Origin: Pseudomonadota bacterium
Lineage (GTDB): Bacteria > Pseudomonadota > Gammaproteobacteria > Burkholderiales > Burkholderiaceae_C
DNA length: 18,897 nt
Direction of reading: 5' to 3'
Assembly: GCA_023435325.1 (NCBI GenBank)
Contig: JAEYRT010000307.1
Span: forward strand, 1 to 18,897
The notes beneath the pieces were generated by a model that worked only from the letters and a program-made list of their open reading frames with translations, was not told the origin of the DNA and did no database searches. A program made the position numbers and the translations under genes. Shown piece by piece: positions 13,240 to 18,897 of this stretch (its first letter is position 1; each line of letters opens with the position of its first letter).

Positions 13240-14133
13240 CTAGCGTTGTCGGTTTTGTCGCATTTCGCTGTGCACGACCAGCCATAGTCCGAACAACACC
13301 AAGGCCAGCCCGCAGACGGCCAGCCAGGTTGGTGCCTCCCCCACGACCAGAATGGACAGAATGAATGCCGTAATGGGCTCAAACTTGCTCAACGCCACGC
13401 TGGTGGCGGCCGAGACGGTGCGCAGCCCCATGGAAAACAGCAGGTACGCCACACCGGTGGCAATCACGCCCAGATAGGTCACGACGGCCCAGCCCTGGGC
13501 GTTGGCTTGCGGTGCTCCGGCCAGCAAGGCGGCCACCGGCACAGCCAGCAGGGCGGCGCTGCCAAAGACCCAGGCATTGACGCGCCAGACGCCGGCCTGC
13601 AGCACCAGCGGTTGGTTGATGACGGCATAGGCCCCGTAGGACAGCCCAGCCAGCAGACACAGCAGCAAGCCGGTGAGCGAGCCCTCCATGTCCGCACCCT
13701 TGCCCAGCGTCATGACAAAGCCGCCGATCACGCCAATGGCCGTGCCCAGCCACCACAGCGCGGCGGGCCAGCGGCGCTGGAGCAGGGCTTGCAGCAACCC
13801 GGCCCAGACAGGGCTGGAGCCCAGGGCCACGGCGGTGCCCAGGCCCACGCCGGTGTGCAGCAAGCCGGCAAAAAATGCCAGGTTGTACGTCACCATGCAC
13901 AGCGCACACAACAGCATGCGCGACCAGTTCAGCGGGCCTTGCGGGGTGTTGCGGCCGCCGAGCAAGCGCCCGAGCAGCACAAAGAAGCACCCGGCCATGA
14001 CCAGGCGCCATGCGCCCACCCAGAATGCGGACATGCCGTCAGGGGCGAAGCTTTGGGCAGTGCCTGTCGTGCCCCACAGCACCGCAGCCAGCAGCACGAG
14101 CAACACGCCGTGCAAGGAAGAAGTTGGTGACAT
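13240..14133 (-). CDS. EamA/DMT-family transporter
   Basis: This 297-residue inner-membrane protein has two EamA repeats (about 7-137 and 152-288) and about ten membrane spans, the normal size for the drug/metabolite transporter superfamily. Many relatives export amino acids or other small metabolites; the substrate here is unknown. The motif ALLWGT-like segment AAVLWGTTGT (16-25) at TM1 and SSPVWAGLLQALLQRRWP mid-chain are typical. The C-terminus is short and basic (SEMRQNRQR). It lies 72 bases downstream of the AraC-type regulator gene and 48 bases upstream of the M48 protease gene, all leftward. Regulator-exporter pairing suggests that the AraC protein controls it. Confidence 0.9.
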   Translation of the reverse strand: MSPTSSLHGVLLVLLAAVLWGTTGTAQSFAPDGMSAFWVGAWRLVMAGCFFVLLGRLLGGRNTPQGPLNWSRMLLCALCMVTYNLAFFAGLLHTGVGLGTAVALGSSPVWAGLLQALLQRRWPAALWWLGTAIGVIGGFVMTLGKGADMEGSLTGLLLCLLAGLSYGAYAVINQPLVLQAGVWRVNAWVFGSAALLAVPVAALLAGAPQANAQGWAVVTYLGVIATGVAYLLFSMGLRTVSAATSVALSKFEPITAFILSILVVGEAPTWLAVCGLALVLFGLWLVVHSEMRQNRQR

Positions 14134-14205
14134 GGGGAGATGCTGCCAGCGCCGCCTGCCGGAAATGTCGAGAAACGCGCATGCTGTGCGCGGCCCTGTG
14201 GCAGA

Positions 14206-14907
14206 TCAGCCGGCGCTGCGCTGGCGCAAGCGGCGCGCCCCTGTGCCACGGTCGCGGCGCAGCGCATAGGCCAGGGCGCTGGCCGTGGCATAGCCGCAGG
14301 CTGCGGCACAGGCCTGCAGACTGCGGCCCTGGGCCAGCTGACGTTCGGCAGCCTGCAGACGCAGGGCGCGCAGCCATTGCTGCGGAGTCTGGCCCGTGAG
14401 TTCCAGCCAGCGTGTGTGGAAACGCTGGGGGCTCAAATGGGCCAACGCTGCCAGCCGTGCCGTGGGCCAGGCCGCATGCAGCTGGCTGCGGACCGTGGCT
14501 GTGATCGCCTGCACATCAATGCCGCGCCGGTGCAGCAGCAGCGGCGCCTGCAGCAGCAATTGCCAACGCGCCGGTGCGGGCAGCTGCTGGGGCAGGCAGC
14601 GTGCAGCGCCAGGCACCTGAAAGCGCCGCACTTTGTCGAGTGCCGCCTGGGCCGTGCCTGTCACATCGACATCCATGACCAGAATATGCGCGCCAGGCGC
14701 GGCCAGATAGCCGTGCCGGCTGCCGGCAGGAATCCACAGTCCAGTGGCCGTGTCGACAAAGCTGCTGTGGCCGTCCACTTCAAGCTCCATGCGGCCCGAG
14801 AGTGCATACAGCAGCTGGCCGTGGCCTTCATGCACATGCGCGGCATGCTCGCCGCTGTACTGGCGCACGCTGCAATCTAAGGTAACAGGGAGATTTGGGG
14901 CCGTCAT
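14206..14907 (-). CDS. AraC-family transcriptional regulator with cupin N-terminus
   Basis: This 233-residue protein has an N-terminal cupin-like sensing domain (about 15-85, including HVHEGHGQLLYALSGRMELE and GLWIPAGSRHGY). The C-terminal AraC DNA-binding domain covers about 150-228, with RLAALAHLSPQRFHTRW as the first helix-turn-helix and SLQACAAACGYATASALAYA as the second. The second unit is somewhat diverged from consensus (Ala and Leu where Phe is common) but complete. The ligand is unknown. It is divergent from ampG, with only 58 bases between the starts, and lies upstream of the EamA gene in the same direction, so it probably controls the exporter and itself. No clear Shine-Dalgarno precedes ATG 14907. 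Confidence 0.88.
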   Translation of the reverse strand: MTAPNLPVTLDCSVRQYSGEHAAHVHEGHGQLLYALSGRMELEVDGHSSFVDTATGLWIPAGSRHGYLAAPGAHILVMDVDVTGTAQAALDKVRRFQVPGAARCLPQQLPAPARWQLLLQAPLLLHRRGIDVQAITATVRSQLHAAWPTARLAALAHLSPQRFHTRWLELTGQTPQQWLRALRLQAAERQLAQGRSLQACAAACGYATASALAYALRRDRGTGARRLRQRSAG

Positions 14908-14965
14908 GGTGAGCCGTGATGGTAGCGGCGCTGGTCATAATGGGGCAACGCTTTTCGCTTGCACC

Positions 14966-16318
14966 ATGTCTGACGTACCTTCTTCCGCCTCTTCTGCTTC
15001 CTCTTCGCAGCGCCGCTCGTGGGGCGCCACCCTGAAGGTCTATGCCGAACCGGCCAGTCTGCGCATGCTGGCGCTGGGGTTCTCTGCGGGCCTGCCTCTG
15101 TTGCTGGTGCTGGGCACGCTGTCGTTTTGGTTGCGCGAGGCGGGCATCAACCGCACCACCATTGGTTATCTGAGCTGGGTGGCGCTGGCCTATGCGTTCA
15201 AGTGGATGTGGTCGCCGCTGGTGGACCGGATGCCGATCCCGCTGCTCACGCGCGCGCTGGGGCGCAGGCGCAGCTGGCTGCTGCTGTCGCAAGCGCTGAT
15301 CATGGGTGGTCTGGTGGGCATGGCGTTCAGCGATCCGCTCGTGGCGCTCGACCCCATTGTGTGGTGCGCGCTGGCCGTGGCGTTTGGGTCGGCCACACAG
15401 GATATTGCGCTGGATGCCTTCCGCATTGAATCAGCCGATACCGACCACCAAGCCGCATTGGCAGCCACGTACCAGACGGGCTATCGCCTGGCCATGATCT
15501 GGGCCGGTGCGGGCGCATTGTGGCTGGCTGCACGCGCGCAAGGCGATGTGACGGGCTATGTGCACGGCGCCTGGCAAACCGCGTACCTGGTCATGGCCGC
15601 CAGCATGCTGGTCGGCGTGGTGACGGTGCTGTGCTCCAAGGAACCCAACCCCAAACCCTTGCCGCCATCGAAAAACCTGCGCGAATGGCTGCAAGGCGCG
15701 CTGGTGGCGCCGTTTGCCGACTTTATCCAACGCTACCGCTGGCAGGCGGCGCTGGTGCTGGCGCTGATTGCGGTGTACCGCATCAGCGATGTGGTCATGG
15801 GCATCATGGCCAATCCGTTTTATGTGGACATGGGCTTCAGCAAGGACGAGGTGGCCGCCGTCACCAAGGTGTTTGGCGTAGTCATGACGCTGCTGGGCGC
15901 CTTTATTGGTGGCGTGATGGCCATGCGCTGGGGCGTGATGCGCGTGCTGATGCTGGGCGCGGTGCTGTCCGCGGCCAGCAATTTGCTGTTTGCCTGGCTG
16001 TCCACCCGCGGGCATGACCTGACGGGGCTGACGCTGGTCGTCAGCGCCGACAATCTGGCCGGTGGTATTGCGTCGGCGGCCTTTATTGCCTATTTGTCGA
16101 GCCTGACCAATGTGCAGTACTCGGCCACGCAGTACGCGCTGTTCAGCTCCATGATGCTGCTGGCACCCAAGTGGCTGGCGGGTTTTTCGGGCCAGTTTGT
16201 GGATGCCTATGGCTATGTGCCGTTCTTTGTCGGCACCGCGTGTCTGGGCGTGCCCGTGTTGATTCTGGTGGCGCTGGCGTCCAAAGTCAGGCTCAAGCCC
16301 GGGCACAGCAAGATCTGA
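14966..16318 (+). CDS. ampG: AmpG family muropeptide MFS transporter
   Basis: This 450-residue inner-membrane major facilitator protein imports anhydro-muropeptides (GlcNAc-anhydroMurNAc peptides) during peptidoglycan recycling. After a Ser-rich N-terminal tail come AmpG-type landmarks: the TM1 region LALGFSAGLPLLLVLGTLSF, GYLSWVALAYAFKWMWSPLVDR with the loop RALGRRRSWLL, the TM5 region ATQDIALDAFRIE, YRISDVVMGIMANPFY at the start of the second half, and SSLTNVQYSATQYALFSS near the end. Length is a little under E. coli AmpG (491). ATG 14966 is chosen because the frame upstream runs into the divergent regulator. No Shine-Dalgarno is seen. A -10-like CATAAT lies at 14936-14941. The stop codon overlaps the start of a palindromic repeat that ends in T residues. 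Confidence 0.9.
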   Translation: MSDVPSSASSASSSQRRSWGATLKVYAEPASLRMLALGFSAGLPLLLVLGTLSFWLREAGINRTTIGYLSWVALAYAFKWMWSPLVDRMPIPLLTRALGRRRSWLLLSQALIMGGLVGMAFSDPLVALDPIVWCALAVAFGSATQDIALDAFRIESADTDHQAALAATYQTGYRLAMIWAGAGALWLAARAQGDVTGYVHGAWQTAYLVMAASMLVGVVTVLCSKEPNPKPLPPSKNLREWLQGALVAPFADFIQRYRWQAALVLALIAVYRISDVVMGIMANPFYVDMGFSKDEVAAVTKVFGVVMTLLGAFIGGVMAMRWGVMRVLMLGAVLSAASNLLFAWLSTRGHDLTGLTLVVSADNLAGGIASAAFIAYLSSLTNVQYSATQYALFSSMMLLAPKWLAGFSGQFVDAYGYVPFFVGTACLGVPVLILVALASKVRLKPGHSKI

Positions 16319-16412
16319 AAAAGGAGCAGCTAACGCAGGATAAACAAGGATTTCAAATACAAAAAGCATTGAAGTCCTTGTCTAGCATGCGTTGATAGCT
16401 CCTTTTTTATTG
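16318..16412 (+). terminator. Palindromic intergenic repeat copy B, acting as terminator of ampG
   Basis: AAAAAGGAGC (16318-16327) pairs exactly with GCTCCTTTTT (16398-16407), and the inner segments AACGCA/TGCGTT and ACAAGGA/TCCTTGT also pair. The result is a hairpin of about 90 bases ending in six T residues (16403-16408). It begins at the last base of the ampG stop. Its reverse complement shares TATTTGAAATC and CGTTAG in matching order with copy A at 10671-10776, so both belong to one repeat family. Confidence 0.7.
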
Positions 16413-16449
16413 TTTACCCTGTCTTTACGCAACAGACAAACAGCTTCTC

Positions 16450-16455
16450 TACACT
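16450..16455 (+). promoter_or_regulatory. Candidate -10 box for a leaderless response-regulator mRNA
   Basis: TACACT ends 7 bases before ATG 16463, where transcription would begin at or next to the start codon. No Shine-Dalgarno is present in the gap. The only -35-like candidates (TTTACG or TTACGC near 16425) are 19-20 bases away, so the promoter is weakly supported. Confidence 0.4.
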
Positions 16456-16462
16456 GAGCGCT

Positions 16463-17191
16463 ATGAGCACACACACCCTTTTAATGATCGAAGACGATGT
16501 GCGTCTGGCCGGCATGGTCAGCGACTACCTCGGCCAGAACAGCCTCAGCGTGGTGCATTGCGCCGATGCCAGCAGTGGTTTGGTGCATCTGCAAGGGGGC
16601 GGCGCTCTGCCCGATCTGGTGATTCTGGATTTGATGCTGCCGGACATGGATGGCTTGGAAGTCTGCCGCCGCCTGCGCGCCATGCAGGGGCCGGTGGCCA
16701 AGGTGCCGGTGCTCATGCTCACGGCCAAGGGTGACCCCATGGACCGCGTGATCGGCCTGGAAATCGGCGCCGACGACTACCTGCCCAAGCCGTTCGAGCC
16801 ACGCGAGCTGCTGGCGCGCATCCGCGCCATCTTGCGCCGCCGCGGGGAGGAGGCCGCACCCGCTGCCACGCAGGCGGCTGCCAACGTCATGCGTTTTGGC
16901 AGTCTGGAGATTGACCGCGACGCACGCACGGTCAGCGTGAGCGGTGAGCCTGCAGAACTCACCAGCTACCAGTTCGATTTGCTGGTGACGCTGGCCGAGC
17001 GCGCAGGCCGCGTGCTCACGCGCGACCAGATCATGGAAGCCGTGCGCGGTCGTGAACTGGAAGCGTTTGACCGCTCCATCGACGTGCACATGGGCCGCAT
17101 CCGTGCCGCCATTGAAGTCGATCCCAAGGCCCCCAAGCGCATTCTGACCGTGCGCGGCGTGGGCTATGTGTTTGCCAAGCAGCAGGATTGA
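16463..17191 (+). CDS. OmpR/PhoB-family response regulator
   Basis: This 242-residue DNA-binding regulator is presumably activated by the downstream kinase. The receiver domain (1-120) has the acidic pocket E10, D11 and D12, the phospho-acceptor D56 in VILDLMLPDMDG, Thr87 in LTAKGD and Lys109 in PKPF. The winged-helix domain (about 143-240) includes ELTSYQFDLLVTL, the recognition region FDRSIDVHMGRIR, and the final RGVGYVF. Target genes cannot be told from sequence. The stop TGA overlaps the ATG of the kinase gene by one base (TGATG), so translation is coupled. There is no Shine-Dalgarno before ATG 16463; see the candidate -10 box at 16450. Confidence 0.95.
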   Translation: MSTHTLLMIEDDVRLAGMVSDYLGQNSLSVVHCADASSGLVHLQGGGALPDLVILDLMLPDMDGLEVCRRLRAMQGPVAKVPVLMLTAKGDPMDRVIGLEIGADDYLPKPFEPRELLARIRAILRRRGEEAAPAATQAAANVMRFGSLEIDRDARTVSVSGEPAELTSYQFDLLVTLAERAGRVLTRDQIMEAVRGRELEAFDRSIDVHMGRIRAAIEVDPKAPKRILTVRGVGYVFAKQQD

Positions 17192-18447
17192 TGGCCACCA
17201 TGTTCAAAGCATTTGCCCAGCGCCTGTATCTGCGCATCTGGCTGGCAGTGGTGATTGGTGTGGCGGCGCTGACGCTGGTGGTGGGCTGGGCCTGGCAAGT
17301 GGCCGAAGAACACCATGCAAGCAACAATGCCTCGCCCACGGCCACGGCGCGCGAGATGACGATCACCGATGCCGAGGGCAAGGTCATGGTGCAAGGTCCG
17401 TTCGAGCGCATCCGCAGGGGCGAAGAGGGCGAGGCCCCGCGCTTTGCGATCGAGGGCGTGGACGGCCGGACCTACTTCCTGGAAATGACGCCGCGCGTGA
17501 GCAGCAACATGGGCAATCGCAGCCCTGGCGCCCATCGCCCCTCCGGGGGGCATGACTGGGCTTTCTGGCTGCGCTCGCCGTTTGGTTTCTTGTGGTTGCT
17601 GGGCCTGGTGGGCGTGGCTGTGGCCATCGGGGTGTTTCCCATCATCCGTCGCCTGCTCAAGCGCCTGGAAAATCTGCAGCGCAGCGTGCAACGTTTTGGC
17701 GAGGGGGATCTGTCGGTGCGCGTGGCGACCGAAGGCCGGGACGAAGTGGCCGATCTGGCGCGCCAGTTCAATGCTGCCGCCAGCCGCATCGAGGAGCTGG
17801 TGCAATCGCACAAATCGCTGCTGGCCAATGCCTCGCACGAGCTGCGCTCGCCCCTGGCGCGCATCCGCATGGGGCTGGAGCTGATGGGGGGAGATGCCTC
17901 GGTCGTCAAGGCCAAGGCCGAGATCCAGCGCAACATCAATGAGCTCGATCAGCTGGTGGACGAGATTTTGCTGGCCAGCCGCCTTGAATCACCGGAAGTC
18001 GATGTTGGCAGCGTTGAGCTGGTGGACCTGATTGGCCTGGCTGCCGAAGAATGTGCGCGTGTCGATGCCGATCTGGATGTGCAAGCCACGCAGGCGGTGG
18101 AAGTGCCCGCGATTGCCAAGCTGGTGCGCCGCGCCGTGCGCAATCTGCTGGAGAATGCGCGCCGCTACAGCCATGGCGCCATCCGTCTGCAACTGGCACG
18201 TGAGGGCAATATGGCCGTGATTCGTGTTGAGGACGTCGGCCCTGGTGTGCCTCCAGCGCAGCGTGAGCGCATCTTTGAGAAGTTCTATCGCCTGCCTGGC
18301 GCCAGCGAGCGTTCGGGTGGGGTGGGCCTGGGGCTGTCGCTGGTGCGCAGCATTGCGCAGCGCCACGGCGGCAGCGTGGTGTGTGAGGACCGGCTGGATG
18401 GCCTGCAGGGCGCGAGCTTTGTGCTGCGTTTGCCGCTGAAGCTCTGA
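17191..18447 (+). CDS. Membrane sensor histidine kinase
   Basis: This 418-residue kinase is the partner of the upstream response regulator. It has TM1 at about 17-36, a periplasmic sensor region of about 95 residues with HHASNNASP and HRPSGGHDW, and TM2 at about 131-150. A HAMP domain (about 152-203) follows, then the dimerisation/phospho-acceptor box NASHELRSPLARIR with His216. The ATPase domain shows the N box RNLLENARRYS (317-327), the G1 box EDVGPGVP (347-354), the F box EKFYR and the G2 box GVGLGLSLV (377-385). All catalytic motifs are intact. ATG 17191 overlaps the regulator stop, with AGGA only 3 bases upstream; ATG 17200 (MFKAFAQ) is an alternative with AGGA 12 bases away. The signal is unknown. 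The His cluster hints at metal or pH sensing, which is speculative. Confidence 0.93.
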   Translation: MATMFKAFAQRLYLRIWLAVVIGVAALTLVVGWAWQVAEEHHASNNASPTATAREMTITDAEGKVMVQGPFERIRRGEEGEAPRFAIEGVDGRTYFLEMTPRVSSNMGNRSPGAHRPSGGHDWAFWLRSPFGFLWLLGLVGVAVAIGVFPIIRRLLKRLENLQRSVQRFGEGDLSVRVATEGRDEVADLARQFNAAASRIEELVQSHKSLLANASHELRSPLARIRMGLELMGGDASVVKAKAEIQRNINELDQLVDEILLASRLESPEVDVGSVELVDLIGLAAEECARVDADLDVQATQAVEVPAIAKLVRRAVRNLLENARRYSHGAIRLQLAREGNMAVIRVEDVGPGVPPAQRERIFEKFYRLPGASERSGGVGLGLSLVRSIAQRHGGSVVCEDRLDGLQGASFVLRLPLKL

Positions 18448-18462
18448 CACGCCCTTGCCAAT

Positions 18463-18496
18463 AAAAAAATGGCTGCAGACAACTGCAGCCATTTTT
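18463..18496. terminator. Bidirectional terminator between kinase and stress-protein genes
   Basis: ATGGCTGCAG and CTGCAGCCAT form a perfect stem around the loop ACAA, flanked by an A tract (18463-18469) on the left and five T residues (18492-18496) on the right. It can end both the kinase gene (+) and the convergent universal stress protein gene (-). Confidence 0.93.
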
Positions 18497-18516
18497 GTTT
18501 CAGCGCAGGCGCTGGA

Positions 18517-18897
18517 TTAGCGGATCAGCATCACAGGTACGGAGCAGTTGGCCAGCACCTTCGTGGACACCGAACCCATGACCAGCTTGCCCAGCGAACC
18601 GTGGCCGTGGGTGCCCATGATGATCAGGTCGAACTTTTCGCTTTCGGCGATCTTGGCAATGATTTCGCCCGCATTGCCCACTTCGCTGCGGCATGCCAGT
18701 GTGATGCCGCTTTGGGCCAGGAATTTGCGCACAGGCTCCAGCACCTGGGCAGATTCTTCGGCGTAGTACTCATCGACCATTTCTTTGCTCAGCGCAGCGC
18801 GTGCGCGGGGAGGCAATGCAGATTGCACTGTCAGTGCGGTGTACTCATTGCGTCCTTGCAGCACCAGTTCGTCGTGTGCAGCCAGATAGGCCAGCAT
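18517..18897 (-). CDS. Universal stress protein, UspA family (N-terminus outside window)
   Basis: This is a cytoplasmic stress-resistance protein of the nucleotide-binding Usp fold; 126 residues are visible. The C-terminal half has the ATP-binding signature G-2x-G-9x-G-S as GTHGHGSLGKLVMGSVS, followed by KVLANCSVPVMLIR, so it is likely an ATP-binding Usp. The visible part begins at a Met codon on the very edge of the window, but it lacks the first beta-strand with the DGS motif that opens a Usp domain. About 15-20 residues are therefore probably missing, and this Met is internal. A conserved-looking insert (ALPPRARAALSKEMVDEYYA) sits between the first and second halves. It is convergent with the kinase gene across a shared terminator. 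Confidence 0.88.
   Translation of the reverse strand: MLAYLAAHDELVLQGRNEYTALTVQSALPPRARAALSKEMVDEYYAEESAQVLEPVRKFLAQSGITLACRSEVGNAGEIIAKIAESEKFDLIIMGTHGHGSLGKLVMGSVSTKVLANCSVPVMLIR

Noticed and set aside
1..18897. A defence, secretion, mobile or biosynthetic island
   Set aside because: All genes fall into common chromosomal families with similar codon use. I found no integrase, transposase, toxin-antitoxin pair, restriction enzyme or direct-repeat boundary.

Overview
The window looks like ordinary chromosomal DNA of a betaproteobacterium, most likely Comamonadaceae and probably Comamonas or a close relative. The evidence is the high GC content, the gene set (azurin, minCDE, succinyl-CoA:acetate CoA-transferase, acetoacetyl-CoA synthetase, a UbiM-like hydroxylase), the frequent weak Shine-Dalgarno sites, and two intergenic palindromic repeats of a kind I associate with this family. 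The genus is inferred from recalled homologs, not from a search. I saw no phage, insertion sequence, integron, CRISPR array, rRNA or tRNA. Gene density is high.

Layout. 1-670: the 3' end of a threonine ammonia-lyase gene, then an unlabelled 52-residue single-span membrane protein and its terminator. 740-4014: two leftward genes, each with its own terminator, for a CoA-transferase and a UraA-type uracil permease; the CoA-transferase upstream region carries a perfect 16-bp palindrome. 4171-5771: a long imperfect hairpin, then a leftward UbiH/UbiM-type flavin hydroxylase. 5772-10025: rightward acetoacetyl-CoA synthetase and the minC-minD-minE division-site operon, ending in a bidirectional terminator. 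10045-12170: a leftward flavin reductase, a divergent control region with a palindromic repeat and an FNR-type box, azurin, and a GloC-type glyoxalase II. 12286-14907: a leftward block of AraC-type regulator, EamA exporter and Tat-exported M48 protease, probably co-transcribed. 14966-18447: rightward AmpG muropeptide permease, a second palindromic repeat acting as terminator, and an OmpR-type response regulator overlapping its sensor kinase. 18463-18897: a bidirectional terminator and a universal stress protein cut off by the window edge.

How the genes fit together. The CoA-transferase and acetoacetyl-CoA synthetase handle CoA activation of acetate and acetoacetate, feeding the TCA cycle and acetoacetyl-CoA (polyhydroxybutyrate or ketone-body) metabolism, but they are not adjacent. 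MinCDE is a complete division-placement system. Azurin is a periplasmic electron carrier, and its upstream FNR-like site suggests oxygen control. AmpG recycles cell-wall muropeptides, and the two-component system beside it has a periplasmic sensor of unknown ligand. I found no convincing new multi-gene system. The best leads are the small membrane protein, the 16-bp palindrome with its repeated half-site, the 60-nt hairpin, the pair of related palindromic repeats, and a possible leaderless start for the response regulator.
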